Positions 15,690 through 24,546 of a stretch of DNA of 38,308 nucleotides are shown here, piece after piece. The position numbers were made by a program, and so were the translations under genes. Each line of letters opens with the position of its first letter. The first letter of the stretch is position 1. The stretch is from Ruminococcus sp. CAG:563 (GTDB taxonomy: Bacteria > Bacillota > Clostridia > Oscillospirales > Acutalibacteraceae), in NCBI GenBank assembly GCA_000434915.1, contig FR882042.1, positions 13,812-52,119 of the forward strand. Direction: 5' to 3'. The notes beneath the pieces are model-generated. The model searched no databases, had not been told where the DNA came from, and worked only from the letters and a program-made list of their open reading frames with translations.

Positions 15690-16988
15690 TTATCTGATTA
15701 CCACCACTGTGTTCGGCTGCATGGTCAATCTGAATGAGCCGCAATCCGGAGCAATTGTTTCACAAGCTGTCATATCGTGAGTGCTGTCGAGTAAATACAC
15801 CGTGCGAAGAACGTCACCCGGAAGCTCAACGGTGAATGTGCGCGGCAAGGCTTCGTCGTCATCCGAGTAATAGGTTATCATCGTGACGCTTGCGCCGTCT
15901 TTAACGGCGGATACGGCATAGATGTCGGGAATGTCACATGATGTTTCACATTCGCCGTCGCTTGAAAGCATTTCTCCCCAGATTTTCAGCGGATAGTAAC
16001 CCTTGCGCACTTCCAATGTGCCGGGTCTGAAAAGGCCGTTCATTGTTGAGTTGATCCTTGCGTCGTAATACATCAGCATATCAAGCTTTTCGTGCTGGCA
16101 GGCTGTTGCAACGGCGGCGATAAAAGCCGCTCCTTTTATTGAAAGCTCGGTTGCCAGGCTTTTTTTCCATCCTTCGCCGCTCCAACCGCAGACATAGTTC
16201 CATTCGTTGAGTATGCTCTCACATTCGTTGTAACCGTATCGGTCGAGCAAGGCTCTGTGCAGACGGGTATCCCTTATATAATCCTCAACCTTTGAAGAGT
16301 AGCAATGCCACGAATAGAAATCCATCGGCACATTACGCTTCTTCATCTCTTCAAAGAAAGGAATCAGCCAGTCTGCATTGTAGCGACACACGGCAGGACC
16401 GCCGATTTTAATCTCGGGGAAACAGGATTTAAGATGTTTCGCCGTTATTTCAAAGAGGTCGAAAAACTCCTCGGGAGTGCCTGTCCAGCATTTATTGTTG
16501 AAATCAGGCTCGTTCCAGATTTCCCAGTAAACAATGCCTCTGTTATAACCGTTTGCCCAGCCCTCGTTCATGTGGCGGATAATATGCTCGCAGATGACCG
16601 CCCATTTCTTGAAATCCTTTGGCGGCATGATTCCGTAATGCTTCGGCCAATGTTCAATCTTGTTGCCGAGACGGTAAAACACCCGGGCACCCGAGCGTGC
16701 GATATTGTCAAGATACATATCCGTCAGCGTGAAATCGTAGGACTCGGGGGAGTAAGGATCTGCATCAAAGTCCGGGAATATGTTTATTATGTCAACCGTG
16801 TGCTCCCCGCCGTAGTCGTAGCAGATAGAGGAATCATGAGTTCTGGCATACGGTATGTTAGCTTCCTTAAAATAGGGCAGATTGGTCAGATTCTGATCTG
16901 CGTTTTCGGTGTACACAGGGCCGTTGTTGACGGCGTTCATAGGCTTTATTTCGCCGATTATTTTATCGGGATTTACAAAAAGCTTCAT
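15690..16988 (-). CDS. GH39 family glycoside hydrolase, beta-xylosidase-like
   Basis: This 432-residue (alpha/beta)8-type glycosidase has the acid/base motif VYWEIWNEPD (E160) and a probable nucleophile E262 in ESILNEWN, both as in clan GH-A family 39, whose members include beta-xylosidases and alpha-L-iduronidases. A C-terminal beta-rich part (about 340-432) resembles the usual accessory domain. No signal peptide is seen, so it should act in the cytoplasm on imported oligosaccharides. Substrate is not determinable here. It heads a two-gene operon with the EamA transporter and is divergent from mraZ. No lactose- or xylose-type regulator lies beside it. Confidence 0.85.
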   Translation of the reverse strand: MKLFVNPDKIIGEIKPMNAVNNGPVYTENADQNLTNLPYFKEANIPYARTHDSSICYDYGGEHTVDIINIFPDFDADPYSPESYDFTLTDMYLDNIARSGARVFYRLGNKIEHWPKHYGIMPPKDFKKWAVICEHIIRHMNEGWANGYNRGIVYWEIWNEPDFNNKCWTGTPEEFFDLFEITAKHLKSCFPEIKIGGPAVCRYNADWLIPFFEEMKKRNVPMDFYSWHCYSSKVEDYIRDTRLHRALLDRYGYNECESILNEWNYVCGWSGEGWKKSLATELSIKGAAFIAAVATACQHEKLDMLMYYDARINSTMNGLFRPGTLEVRKGYYPLKIWGEMLSSDGECETSCDIPDIYAVSAVKDGASVTMITYYSDDDEALPRTFTVELPGDVLRTVYLLDSTHDMTACETIAPDCGSFRLTMQPNTVVVIR

Positions 16989-17033
16989 TTAATCATTCCT
17001 TAGTTATATTGTGCGGCAAAAAGCCACAGGTGA

Positions 17034-17061
17034 ATTTTAACATTAATTTGTATATTGTCAA
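17034..17061 (-). promoter_or_regulatory. Promoter of the GH39-EamA operon
   Basis: On the minus strand TTGACA (17056-17061) and TAAAAT (17034-17039) are 16 bp apart, about 45 bases upstream of the GH39 start. Confidence 0.7.
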
Positions 17062-17144
17062 CCTCTTTTTGATAAAAAAGGGACATGTTTTTTTCGCTGT
17101 AACAATTTGTAATATTATTTTGACTTTTTGTGCAATATTTTTCC

Positions 17145-17172
17145 TTGACATTTGAGAATTGTATTGTATAAT
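17145..17172 (+). promoter_or_regulatory. Promoter of the mraZ-dcw cluster
   Basis: TTGACA (17145-17150) and TATAAT (17167-17172) are both perfect boxes, 16 bp apart, and lie about 75 bases before the mraZ start. Confidence 0.85.
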
Positions 17173-17183
17173 AAAGTTACAAA

Positions 17184-17219
17184 AGTGGAGTGGATTTACC
17201 CATAAAACCCACGAAGTGG
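17184..17219 (+). promoter_or_regulatory. Candidate MraZ binding region (GTGG boxes)
   Basis: AGTGG occurs at 17184-17188, 17189-17193 and 17215-17219, and CCCAC (GTGGG on the other strand) at 17208-17212. All lie in the leader between the mraZ promoter and its ribosome site. MraZ proteins bind repeats with a TGGG-like core near their own promoters. The spacing here is not regular, so this is tentative. Confidence 0.45.
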
Positions 17220-17248
17220 AAGAAATTATTGAAAAGGAGGCAGCTTAT

Positions 17249-17668
17249 ATGCAGTTTAACGGCTATTATGACCGTACTCTTGACGCTAAAAAAAGAATAG
17301 TTATGCCTCCGAAAATCAGAGATATGATCGGCAGCAAGGAGTTTGTTGTCTTTGCCAAGCCCGGCGAGCAGTTTCTCAGAATTTACAGAGAGGAGCAGTG
17401 GGAGGAGATTACAAACGAGCTTTTGTTTGTCAATGACGGGGTTGACAGGACGAAGCTTCAGAGAACGATTTTCCTCAACAGCGAGAATTGCGAAATGGAT
17501 TCGCAGAGTCGTGTTGTTTTGCCGGCAAGGTTTATTGAAAAAGCAGGTATAGTCCGTGATATCGTTATTATCGGCGTCGGTCAAAGAGCCGAGATTTGGG
17601 CGAAGGATCGCTTCAACGAGATGATGAACGAGGATAATGAGCCTGTTGACTTTGTTGTTCCGTTCTGA
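17249..17668 (+). CDS. mraZ: Division/cell wall cluster transcriptional regulator MraZ
   Basis: MraZ is a small DNA-binding protein with two swapped-hairpin AbrB-like domains that represses the dcw cluster. The 139-residue protein opens MQFNGYYDRTLDAKKRIVMP, has DSQSRVVLPARFIEKAG at the start of the second repeat, and matches the family length. The ATG at 17249 is chosen because AAAAGGAGG precedes it. A longer in-frame reading from 17159 would begin upstream of the -10 box and cannot be transcribed from that promoter. Its stop TGA shares one base with the rsmH ATG. Confidence 0.95.
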   Translation: MQFNGYYDRTLDAKKRIVMPPKIRDMIGSKEFVVFAKPGEQFLRIYREEQWEEITNELLFVNDGVDRTKLQRTIFLNSENCEMDSQSRVVLPARFIEKAGIVRDIVIIGVGQRAEIWAKDRFNEMMNEDNEPVDFVVPF

Positions 17669-18591
17669 TGAGCGAATTTAAACACATTCCCGTATTGTTC
17701 AATGAAACGATAGACGCTCTCAATGTTCGTCCCGACGGGGTATACGTTGACTGTACCGCAGGCGGCGGAGGACATTGCGCCGCAGTTGCCGAAAGGTTGA
17801 CGACCGGCAGAATTATTGCGATTGACCAAGATCCCGAAGCAATAGCAAATTTACGGGATCGATTCAAGGATAACGACAGGGTGATGATTATTCACGACAA
17901 TTTCGTTAATATTTCGTCGATACTCGAAAGTCTCGGGATTGACGGTGTTGACGGAATCATGGCAGACCTCGGGGTAAGCTCACATCAGCTTGATACCGAC
18001 GAGCGCGGTTTTTCTTTCCACAAGGATGCACCTCTCGATATGCGAATGAGTATGGAGGGCATGAGCGCAGCGGATCTGGTTAATACAGCTTCACAAAGTG
18101 AACTTCAAAGAATTATTTACACCTACGGCGAGGAAAAATTTGCTCCGTCTATTGCAAGAAATATTGTTAAGGCAAGAGAGCAGAAGCCGATTGAAACGAC
18201 CTTTGAACTTGTTGACATAATCAAGGCTTCCATGCCGATGAAAGCAAAGCGTGACGGACATCCGGCACGAAAGACGTTTCAGGCACTGAGAATTGAAGTA
18301 AACGGTGAGCTGGAGAAGCTTGAATGTGCGATTGACGATATGTTTGAAGCACTTAATCCATCGGGCAGGATAGCGATAATAACCTTCCATTCGCTTGAGG
18401 ACAGAATAGTAAAAAAGAAGTTCAACAAATTTTGCGAGGGCTGCATTTGCCCGCCTGAATTCCCGGTTTGTGTCTGCGGCAGAAAGCCGAGGGGCAAACT
18501 TCCGTTTAAGTCGAAAGCACCGACCGAAAACGAGGTAGGAGAGAACTTCAGGGCACACAGTGCAAGACTTCGTGCAATAGAAAAAATATAA
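17668..18591 (+). CDS. rsmH: 16S rRNA (cytosine(1402)-N(4))-methyltransferase RsmH
   Basis: RsmH (MraW) methylates N4 of C1402 in the 16S rRNA decoding site. The 307-residue protein begins HIPVLFNETIDAL and has the SAM-binding VDCTAGGGGH (near residue 28). MADLGVSSHQLD lies in the core, followed by the family's FQALRIEVNGEL and IITFHSLEDRIVK blocks. All are diagnostic of this family, and the order mraZ-rsmH is near universal. A one-base TGATG overlap with mraZ suggests coupling. Confidence 0.97.
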   Translation: MSEFKHIPVLFNETIDALNVRPDGVYVDCTAGGGGHCAAVAERLTTGRIIAIDQDPEAIANLRDRFKDNDRVMIIHDNFVNISSILESLGIDGVDGIMADLGVSSHQLDTDERGFSFHKDAPLDMRMSMEGMSAADLVNTASQSELQRIIYTYGEEKFAPSIARNIVKAREQKPIETTFELVDIIKASMPMKAKRDGHPARKTFQALRIEVNGELEKLECAIDDMFEALNPSGRIAIITFHSLEDRIVKKKFNKFCEGCICPPEFPVCVCGRKPRGKLPFKSKAPTENEVGENFRAHSARLRAIEKI

Positions 18592-18639
18592 GAAAGATTA
18601 AATTAAAATGACGTTAAAATTTGAAAGGAGCTGACGGAT

Positions 18640-19116
18640 ATGGCTAATCTTAATGACGGCTTAGCCCTTGATCTCGACTTGTTCGACAACACAAAAAACG
18701 GATACGTTCCCGTTGAACGCAAAAAGAAAAAAATCGAAGCTCCGAAGCTTATTCAGTCAAAGCCGATCAGCTTTGAACAGGCTCAGACGGAAATCAAGGC
18801 AAGCAGAATTGCCGCTCTCAGGGCAGGTGTTATCGCTATAGTTGCCTTGCTGATACTCGGTTCGCTCATTTATAGCCGAGTTATGCTCACAAATTATCAG
18901 AGCGAGCTTGCTGACCAAAAAGCGGCACTCAAAACAGAGCAGAGCGAGAATGTTCGTTTGCAAATGCAGTTTAATTCGCTGATGTCGATGGATAAGATTG
19001 AAGAATATGCTCAGACAAAGCTCGGAATGGTTAAGCGTGAGAGCTATCAGGTCAGATATTTTGATATGTCGGAAGATGATAACACCGAGACTGCACAGAA
19101 GGATACGAACCGATGA
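18640..19116 (+). CDS. ftsL: Cell division protein FtsL-like
   Basis: FtsL is a bitopic divisome protein that works with FtsQ/DivIB and FtsB/DivIC to activate septal peptidoglycan synthesis. Sequence identity is poor in this family. The call rests on layout and place: a charged cytoplasmic N-terminus of about 58 residues, one transmembrane helix (60-80), a coiled coil (about 84-116) and the YAQTKLGMVK motif shared by FtsL and DivIC proteins. It sits between rsmH and the PBP gene, as in most Firmicutes. The 158-residue length is somewhat long because of the Lys/Glu-rich N-terminus. GAAAGGAG precedes the ATG. Confidence 0.83.
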   Translation: MANLNDGLALDLDLFDNTKNGYVPVERKKKKIEAPKLIQSKPISFEQAQTEIKASRIAALRAGVIAIVALLILGSLIYSRVMLTNYQSELADQKAALKTEQSENVRLQMQFNSLMSMDKIEEYAQTKLGMVKRESYQVRYFDMSEDDNTETAQKDTNR

Positions 19117-19158
19117 ATATAAAACAGGTATCAGACATATTTATGATATGAACGGTGA

Positions 19159-19180
19159 GGGCGGATTTTTTTATCCGCCC
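19159..19180. other. Perfect GC-rich hairpin with a T6 loop
   Basis: GGGCGGAT (19159-19166) and ATCCGCCC (19173-19180) pair perfectly around six T. No T run follows, so it is not a standard terminator on the plus strand. It lies between ftsL and the PBP gene. Confidence 0.7.
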
Positions 19181-19234
19181 TTAGAGCGATTTTAAGGGTA
19201 CACTGACAAAACGAAGATTGAAAGGATGATAAGG

Positions 19235-21517
19235 TTGCAAAAAGGCACAAACGGATTTCTCAGACCCAAAAAAATAATAATGAAAAATCTTCAGCAAAGA
19301 ACTATGCGCCTGCTTGCGATTATCATTATTTTAGGCTTTGGCACAACGATATTCGGCATGGGTTATTCTCAGCTTTATAAGGGTGATTTCTTCAAAACAA
19401 AGGCGGAAACCCAGCAGCTCAGTGATACTGCAATAACCGCACAGAGAGGAATCATTTACGACGCAAATATGTCTGTTCTCGCTCAGAGTGCATCGGCATG
19501 GAAAATCTCACTCAATGCGACCGCATTTGCCGAGATTCCCGCTAAAGCACAGGAGCAGGTTTACTCTGTGCTGATAAACACTCTCGGTGTTACAAGAGAA
19601 TATCTTGAGAACAAGGCTTCTTATAAGCAATATAACAGCGTAAGCATCAAAACAAAGGTTGAAAAAGAAGCGAAAGATAAGCTTGAAGCGTTTGTAAAAG
19701 GCACATTTATTGACAAGAATAATAACGAGCAGAGCTTCGGCTCGGTCGTTATGATAGATGAGGATGTGAAGCGTTACTATCCATATTCGACGCTTGCTTC
19801 TCAGATACTCGGTTTCACGGGAACGGACAACAACGGACTTTCGGGTCTTGAGTCTTATTACAACAGTACGCTGACCGGTGTTGACGGCCGTGTAATTTCG
19901 GCAAGAAGCAATTCCTCGGTTGCGCAGGACATCGAATACAAATCGGTCTATGAAGCAAAGCAGGGCACAAGCCTTGTGCTGACGGTCGACGAGACGATTC
20001 AGAGATATCTCGAAAACGCTCTTTCTTCATGCTATGAAACGAGCAAGGCGAACAGCTGCACAGGTATTGTTATGGACGTTAAGACAGGCGCAATTCTTGC
20101 AATGTCGACAAAAGGTGATTTCGACCCGAATGACCCTTATACAATCAATGACAAGCGAACGATTGAATCGATCAACAAGATTACCGATACCAAAGAAAAA
20201 GAAAAAGCCGAAGAGGAAGCAATGTATTCCCAGTGGCGCAACAGAGCGATTTCCGACACATACGAACCCGGTTCGGTTTTTAAGCTTATTACCATGGCTG
20301 CCGGACTTGAGGAGAATGTCGTTAAGTATGACGAAAAGTTCACCTGCACGGGTTCAGTCAATGTTGCCGACAGAATCTATTCGTGCCACAACACGGCGGG
20401 TCACGGAACGCAGACGCTCACTGAGGGTCTCATGAATTCCTGCAACCCGTATTTCATAACAATAGGCCAGCGTCTCGGCGTTGACACATTTTATAAGTAT
20501 TTTGAAGCGTTCGGTTTTACCGAAGAAACGGGAATTGACCTTCCCGGTGAGGCAAGCCCAAAGGCCGGTGTGACTTACTTCAAAAAGGACACAATGACCA
20601 AGGTTAATCTTGCCAGCTCGTCATTCGGCCAGTCTTTCCAAATTACACCCATTCAGATGATTACGGCGGTCAATGCAATCGCCAACGACGGAAAGCTCAT
20701 GCAGCCGTATATAGTAAGCAAAACGCTTGACAGCGACGGCAATGTTATTTTGCAAAATCAGCCGATTGAGAAGAGACAGGTTGTCTCGGAATCAACGTCG
20801 GAAAAAATTATGGCTTCCATGGAGCAGGTTGCTCTTAACGGAACGGCGAGAAATGCCTATGTTGCCGGTTACAGGGTAGGCGGCAAGACAGGTACCTCGG
20901 ATAAGCTTAATAATGTCGGTCAGGTTGTTGCTTCGTTCGTCGGAGTTGCACCTACGAATGACCCTCGGATCACAGTTCTTATCGTTGTTGATGAGCCTGA
21001 GGGAGCAACGGGTGGCGGAGCGGTTGCTGCACCTGTTGCAGGAGAAGTAATAGAAAATACGCTCACTTATCTCAATGTTGAGCGTCAGTATAATGATTCG
21101 GAAAAGGCTTTGCTTGACGTGCAGGTTCCGAGTGTAACGGGAGATAGCGTAAGCGAAGCGAAGTCATCGCTTGAAGAGAACAAATTCAGCGTTCAAATTG
21201 TAGGCGAAGGCGACAAGGTCCTTTCTCAGATGCCGGCGTCCGGTCAGTACATTCCGCAGGGCGGAGTTATTGTACTGTACACAGAGAAACAAAAGAAGAA
21301 GCTGAAAACCGTTGTTCCGGATTTCACAGGAATGACGATAACCGAGGCTAACTATGCAGCTGTTAATGCCGGAATCAATATAAAGGTTTCCGGAAATTCA
21401 CTCTCCGAGGAGAGCATGACAGCTTACAGGCAAAGCTCGCTAAAGGGTTCTGAGGTTGAATCAGGCTCAACGGTAACGGTATATTTCAGAACTACATCCG
21501 GTGTTTCGGATCATTAA
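19235..21517 (+). CDS. Penicillin-binding protein 2/FtsI/SpoVD-like transpeptidase with two PASTA domains
   Basis: This class B PBP cross-links septal (or spore) peptidoglycan together with a SEDS glycosyltransferase. It has one N-terminal transmembrane helix, a PBP dimer domain, and a transpeptidase domain with EPGSVFK (catalytic S347), SCN (S402-N404) and KTGT (K551). Two PASTA repeats (about 631-690 and 694-755) follow, as in B. subtilis PBP2B/SpoVD. The TTG at 19235 is preferred because AAGGA (19222-19226) lies at ideal distance; an ATG at 19226 would overlap that site and lacks one of its own. Only one such gene is present, whereas Bacillus has pbpB plus spoVD here. Confidence 0.93.
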   Translation: MQKGTNGFLRPKKIIMKNLQQRTMRLLAIIIILGFGTTIFGMGYSQLYKGDFFKTKAETQQLSDTAITAQRGIIYDANMSVLAQSASAWKISLNATAFAEIPAKAQEQVYSVLINTLGVTREYLENKASYKQYNSVSIKTKVEKEAKDKLEAFVKGTFIDKNNNEQSFGSVVMIDEDVKRYYPYSTLASQILGFTGTDNNGLSGLESYYNSTLTGVDGRVISARSNSSVAQDIEYKSVYEAKQGTSLVLTVDETIQRYLENALSSCYETSKANSCTGIVMDVKTGAILAMSTKGDFDPNDPYTINDKRTIESINKITDTKEKEKAEEEAMYSQWRNRAISDTYEPGSVFKLITMAAGLEENVVKYDEKFTCTGSVNVADRIYSCHNTAGHGTQTLTEGLMNSCNPYFITIGQRLGVDTFYKYFEAFGFTEETGIDLPGEASPKAGVTYFKKDTMTKVNLASSSFGQSFQITPIQMITAVNAIANDGKLMQPYIVSKTLDSDGNVILQNQPIEKRQVVSESTSEKIMASMEQVALNGTARNAYVAGYRVGGKTGTSDKLNNVGQVVASFVGVAPTNDPRITVLIVVDEPEGATGGGAVAAPVAGEVIENTLTYLNVERQYNDSEKALLDVQVPSVTGDSVSEAKSSLEENKFSVQIVGEGDKVLSQMPASGQYIPQGGVIVLYTEKQKKKLKTVVPDFTGMTITEANYAAVNAGINIKVSGNSLSEESMTAYRQSSLKGSEVESGSTVTVYFRTTSGVSDH

Positions 21518-21547
21518 GGTAAACGAGATTAATAAACGGAGGTAACT

Positions 21548-22990
21548 ATGAAGCTGCAGGAATTACTTAACGGAATTGAAATTAAAAACGGTTACAACCT
21601 TAATCCTGAAATCGCAAATGTGACCGACGATTCAAGAAAGGTGAGAAATTCAAGCGCTTTTGTATGTATAAAGGGAAACAGAAATGACGGACACGATTAT
21701 GCACGCAAAGCTATTGAAAGAGGAGCCGCAGTTGTTATCTGCGACAGAGATATCGGAATAAGAAACTGTATTGTGGTTGAAAATACACGTAAGGCATATG
21801 CAATTATGTGTGCAAATTACTACGGCAACTGCCACAGAAAGCTTAAAATGATAGGTGTAACAGGCACTAACGGAAAAACCACAACAACCTTTATCATAAA
21901 AAAGATTCTTGAAGAAAACGGCTATAAGGTAGGAGTTATAGGCACTGTCGAAGTCGTTATAGGTAACGAAAAGTACCCGGCTGATCACACGACTCCAGAT
22001 CCTTCGGTGCTTCACAGGTATTTGTATATGATGAAGATGGCCGGATGTGACGCTTGCATAATGGAGACGTCGTCGCAGGCTCTCGTTCAGCAGAGAACCT
22101 ACGGAATCAACTATAATATCGGTATTTTTACTAATCTTTCCCGTGAGCACCTTGACTATCACGGAACGATGGAGAAATATGCCGAGGCCAAGGCGATTTT
22201 GATGAAAAACTGCGATGTGGCAGTTATAAATGCGGACGATGAGTATGCGTCGTTTATGAAGAAAAATGCCAAGGGCAAGGTTGTGACCTATGCTGTTGAC
22301 AAAAATGCGGACGTTAAGGCGGAAAATGTTAATTTGCATCACGACGGAGTTGAGTATAAGCTTGTCTCAAAAAGCGGAAGCTATGATATAGTTTATAACG
22401 TGATAGGACGTTTTTCTGTTTATAATTCTTTGGCTGCCATTACGGCCTGCATGATTATGAAGGTCGACATGAAAAGAGCAATTAAGGCTGTTTCCGAGAC
22501 TAAGACGGTCAGGGGCAGAATCGAAAAGGTCGAAAACGACAGAGGAATACATATACTTATTGATTTTGCGCACACTCCGGATTCTTTGGAGAATGTGCTC
22601 AAAACGGTAAAAGATATATATGATAAGCGGCTGATAACGGTATTCGGCTGCGGTGGAGACAGAGACAAGACGAAAAGACCGATAATGGGCAAAATTGCCT
22701 GCAAATATTCGGATGTTGTTTATGTTACCTCCGATAACCCAAGAACAGAGAATCCCGATTTGATAATTAATGATATTGTCAACGGACTTGATAAAAATTC
22801 TTATGTTCGCATTAGCGACAGAACACAGGCAATAAAAGCGGCTATCGTTGAGGCAAGGCCGGGGGATACGGTCCTCATCGCAGGAAAGGGTCATGAAAGA
22901 TATCAAATTCTCGGAACCGAGAAAATACATTATGACGAGCGTGAAATCGTGAAGCAAATACTTGATAACGGAGCGAATTTTAAAAAATGA
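21548..22990 (+). CDS. murE: UDP-N-acetylmuramoyl-L-alanyl-D-glutamate--2,6-diaminopimelate ligase
   Basis: MurE adds the third residue of the peptidoglycan stem peptide. The 480-residue Mur ligase has the ATP loop VTGTNGKTTTTF (GTNGKT at 106-111), the cofactor histidine region DHTTPDPS, and the substrate-choice motif DNPR (396-399, in YVTSDNPRTENPD). DNPR marks ligases that use meso-diaminopimelate and not lysine, so this organism should have DAP-type peptidoglycan. The ATG follows a GGAGG site. Its stop overlaps the murF start by ATGA, so MurE and MurF are translationally coupled. Length is normal for the family. Confidence 0.97.
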   Translation: MKLQELLNGIEIKNGYNLNPEIANVTDDSRKVRNSSAFVCIKGNRNDGHDYARKAIERGAAVVICDRDIGIRNCIVVENTRKAYAIMCANYYGNCHRKLKMIGVTGTNGKTTTTFIIKKILEENGYKVGVIGTVEVVIGNEKYPADHTTPDPSVLHRYLYMMKMAGCDACIMETSSQALVQQRTYGINYNIGIFTNLSREHLDYHGTMEKYAEAKAILMKNCDVAVINADDEYASFMKKNAKGKVVTYAVDKNADVKAENVNLHHDGVEYKLVSKSGSYDIVYNVIGRFSVYNSLAAITACMIMKVDMKRAIKAVSETKTVRGRIEKVENDRGIHILIDFAHTPDSLENVLKTVKDIYDKRLITVFGCGGDRDKTKRPIMGKIACKYSDVVYVTSDNPRTENPDLIINDIVNGLDKNSYVRISDRTQAIKAAIVEARPGDTVLIAGKGHERYQILGTEKIHYDEREIVKQILDNGANFKK

Positions 22991-24342
22991 AAAAGCTTAC
23001 TCTAAAAGAAATTGCCGAGCATATCGGCGGAACATTCAACGTTGATGCGGAGTTTACAGAGGTTTGTATCGACTCAAGACTTTGTAAGCCCGGTTGTCTT
23101 TATATCGCTATCAAAGGCGAAAACTTTGACGGACATGATTTCACCGCTTCCGCTTTCGCAAACGGAGCTTCGGCGGCGATTGTTCATCATGCTGTTGACG
23201 CAGACGGCCCGATGCTTATGGTTGAGGACACACACAAGGCTCTCATGATGCTTGCACACTGGTACAGGACAACATTTGACATTCCCGTTGTCGGCCTGAC
23301 GGGCAGCGTCGGCAAAACGACAACCAAGGAAATGACATGGTTTGTTCTCAACGAGAAGTTTAATGCACTTAAAACGGAGGGCAATCTCAACAACAATATC
23401 GGTCTGCCGAGAACACTTCTGAGGATGGACGAGAATACTCAGGCGGCTGTTATTGAGATGGGTATGAGCAACAGGGGAGAGATATCCGAGCTTTCGCTTA
23501 TTGCAGAGCCGACGGTTGCGATAATCAGCAATATCGGCGTTTCGCACATGGAAAACCTCGGCTCAAGAGAGAACATTCTCAAGGCGAAGCTTGAAATTCT
23601 TGACGGACTTCGTGAAAACTGTCCTATTCTTCTTAATGGCGACGACCCGTATCTTGCGGGTGCGGTTATTGAAAATCACCCTGTAATTTACTACGGAATT
23701 GACGACAAAACCTGTGATTTCAGAGCAATCAACATTGAACAGTGCGATGAAAGCACGGAATTTGATATAGTTTATGAAGGCAAAACTCAGCATACGGTCA
23801 TTCCGACCATCGGCAGACATAATGTTTACAACGCTCTTGCCGCTTTCGGAACAGGCCTGCAGCTCGGCGTTACGCCCGAGGAGGCCGTCAGAGGTCTCGC
23901 AAAGTACACGCCCTCGGGCATGAGACAGCGCATGAAGATTGTTAACGGAATAAAATTCATTGAGGACTGCTATAATGCAAGCCCGGATTCGCAGAGAGCG
24001 GCTCTCAAAATGCTCTCGGAGATGAAGGCTGACAGAAAAATCGCTGTTCTCGGTGACATGCTTGAGCTTGGCACAATCAGCGAGGAATCGCACAGAAACG
24101 CAGGCTTGCTTGCGGCAAAGACAAAGGTTGACGTTTTTATGACCTACGGCGAAAGATCGCTTGCTTCCGCCGAAAAGGCGAGAGAGTGCGGCGTTCGTGA
24201 GGTCTACGGCTTTACGGATAAAAAGGCACTTGCCGACAAGCTCTTTGAAACACTTAAGCCCGGCGATGCGGTACTTTTCAAGGCAAGCCGAGGAATGGCT
24301 TTGGAGGACGTTATCAACGACCTTTACGGCAGAATGAAATAA
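22987..24342 (+). CDS. murF: UDP-N-acetylmuramoyl-tripeptide--D-alanyl-D-alanine ligase
   Basis: MurF attaches D-Ala-D-Ala to complete the UDP-MurNAc pentapeptide. The 451-residue protein has the Mur ligase ATP loop LTGSVGKTTTKEM, the KTEGNLNNNIGLPRTLL segment typical of MurF, and FIEDCYNASPDSQRAAL in the C-terminal domain. It overlaps murE by four bases (ATGA). It is the last gene before a repeat-containing gap that separates it from mraY. Confidence 0.96.
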   Translation: MKKLTLKEIAEHIGGTFNVDAEFTEVCIDSRLCKPGCLYIAIKGENFDGHDFTASAFANGASAAIVHHAVDADGPMLMVEDTHKALMMLAHWYRTTFDIPVVGLTGSVGKTTTKEMTWFVLNEKFNALKTEGNLNNNIGLPRTLLRMDENTQAAVIEMGMSNRGEISELSLIAEPTVAIISNIGVSHMENLGSRENILKAKLEILDGLRENCPILLNGDDPYLAGAVIENHPVIYYGIDDKTCDFRAINIEQCDESTEFDIVYEGKTQHTVIPTIGRHNVYNALAAFGTGLQLGVTPEEAVRGLAKYTPSGMRQRMKIVNGIKFIEDCYNASPDSQRAALKMLSEMKADRKIAVLGDMLELGTISEESHRNAGLLAAKTKVDVFMTYGERSLASAEKARECGVREVYGFTDKKALADKLFETLKPGDAVLFKASRGMALEDVINDLYGRMK

Positions 24343-24546
24343 TCGGCGTGGGCTCCTTCTACGGGGTAGCGACGTGACCGAGCCGCAGCAAGATGCCGGC
24401 GGCGAAGCCGACTGAGGGAGTAACATTTTATCGGATTTAAACTCCTTCCGTCACCCCCCCTTCAAAAGGGAGGCTGTAAAGGCTCTTATTCTTTAAAAAG
24501 CAAATTACTCAGAGGTTAAACAAATAAAAGGGTTGAAAGGACACGG
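24343..24546. repeat. Intergenic gap with mosaic GC-rich repeat, family B
   Basis: The gap between murF and mraY holds a non-coding, GC-rich element at about 24345-24480. It contains CTTCTACGGGGTAGCGACG, then GCCGGCGGCGAAGCCGACTG leading into AGGGAGTAAC, then ACTCCTTCCGTCACC and a CCCCTTCAAAAGGG palindrome. The middle part resembles 34088-34117. Such pieces are common interspersed repeats in Oscillospiraceae, from memory. The rest of the gap is A-rich and leads to the mraY ribosome site. No promoter was convincing. Confidence 0.6.

Noticed and set aside
17159..17248. 30-codon N-terminal extension of mraZ
   Set aside because: It would start upstream of the -10 box of the only good promoter, and the conserved domain starts at the ATG at 17249 with a clear ribosome site.
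24343..24480. Murein-cluster repeat considered as an insertion sequence
   Set aside because: It is too short, contains no transposase frame and shows no clear terminal repeats with target duplication.
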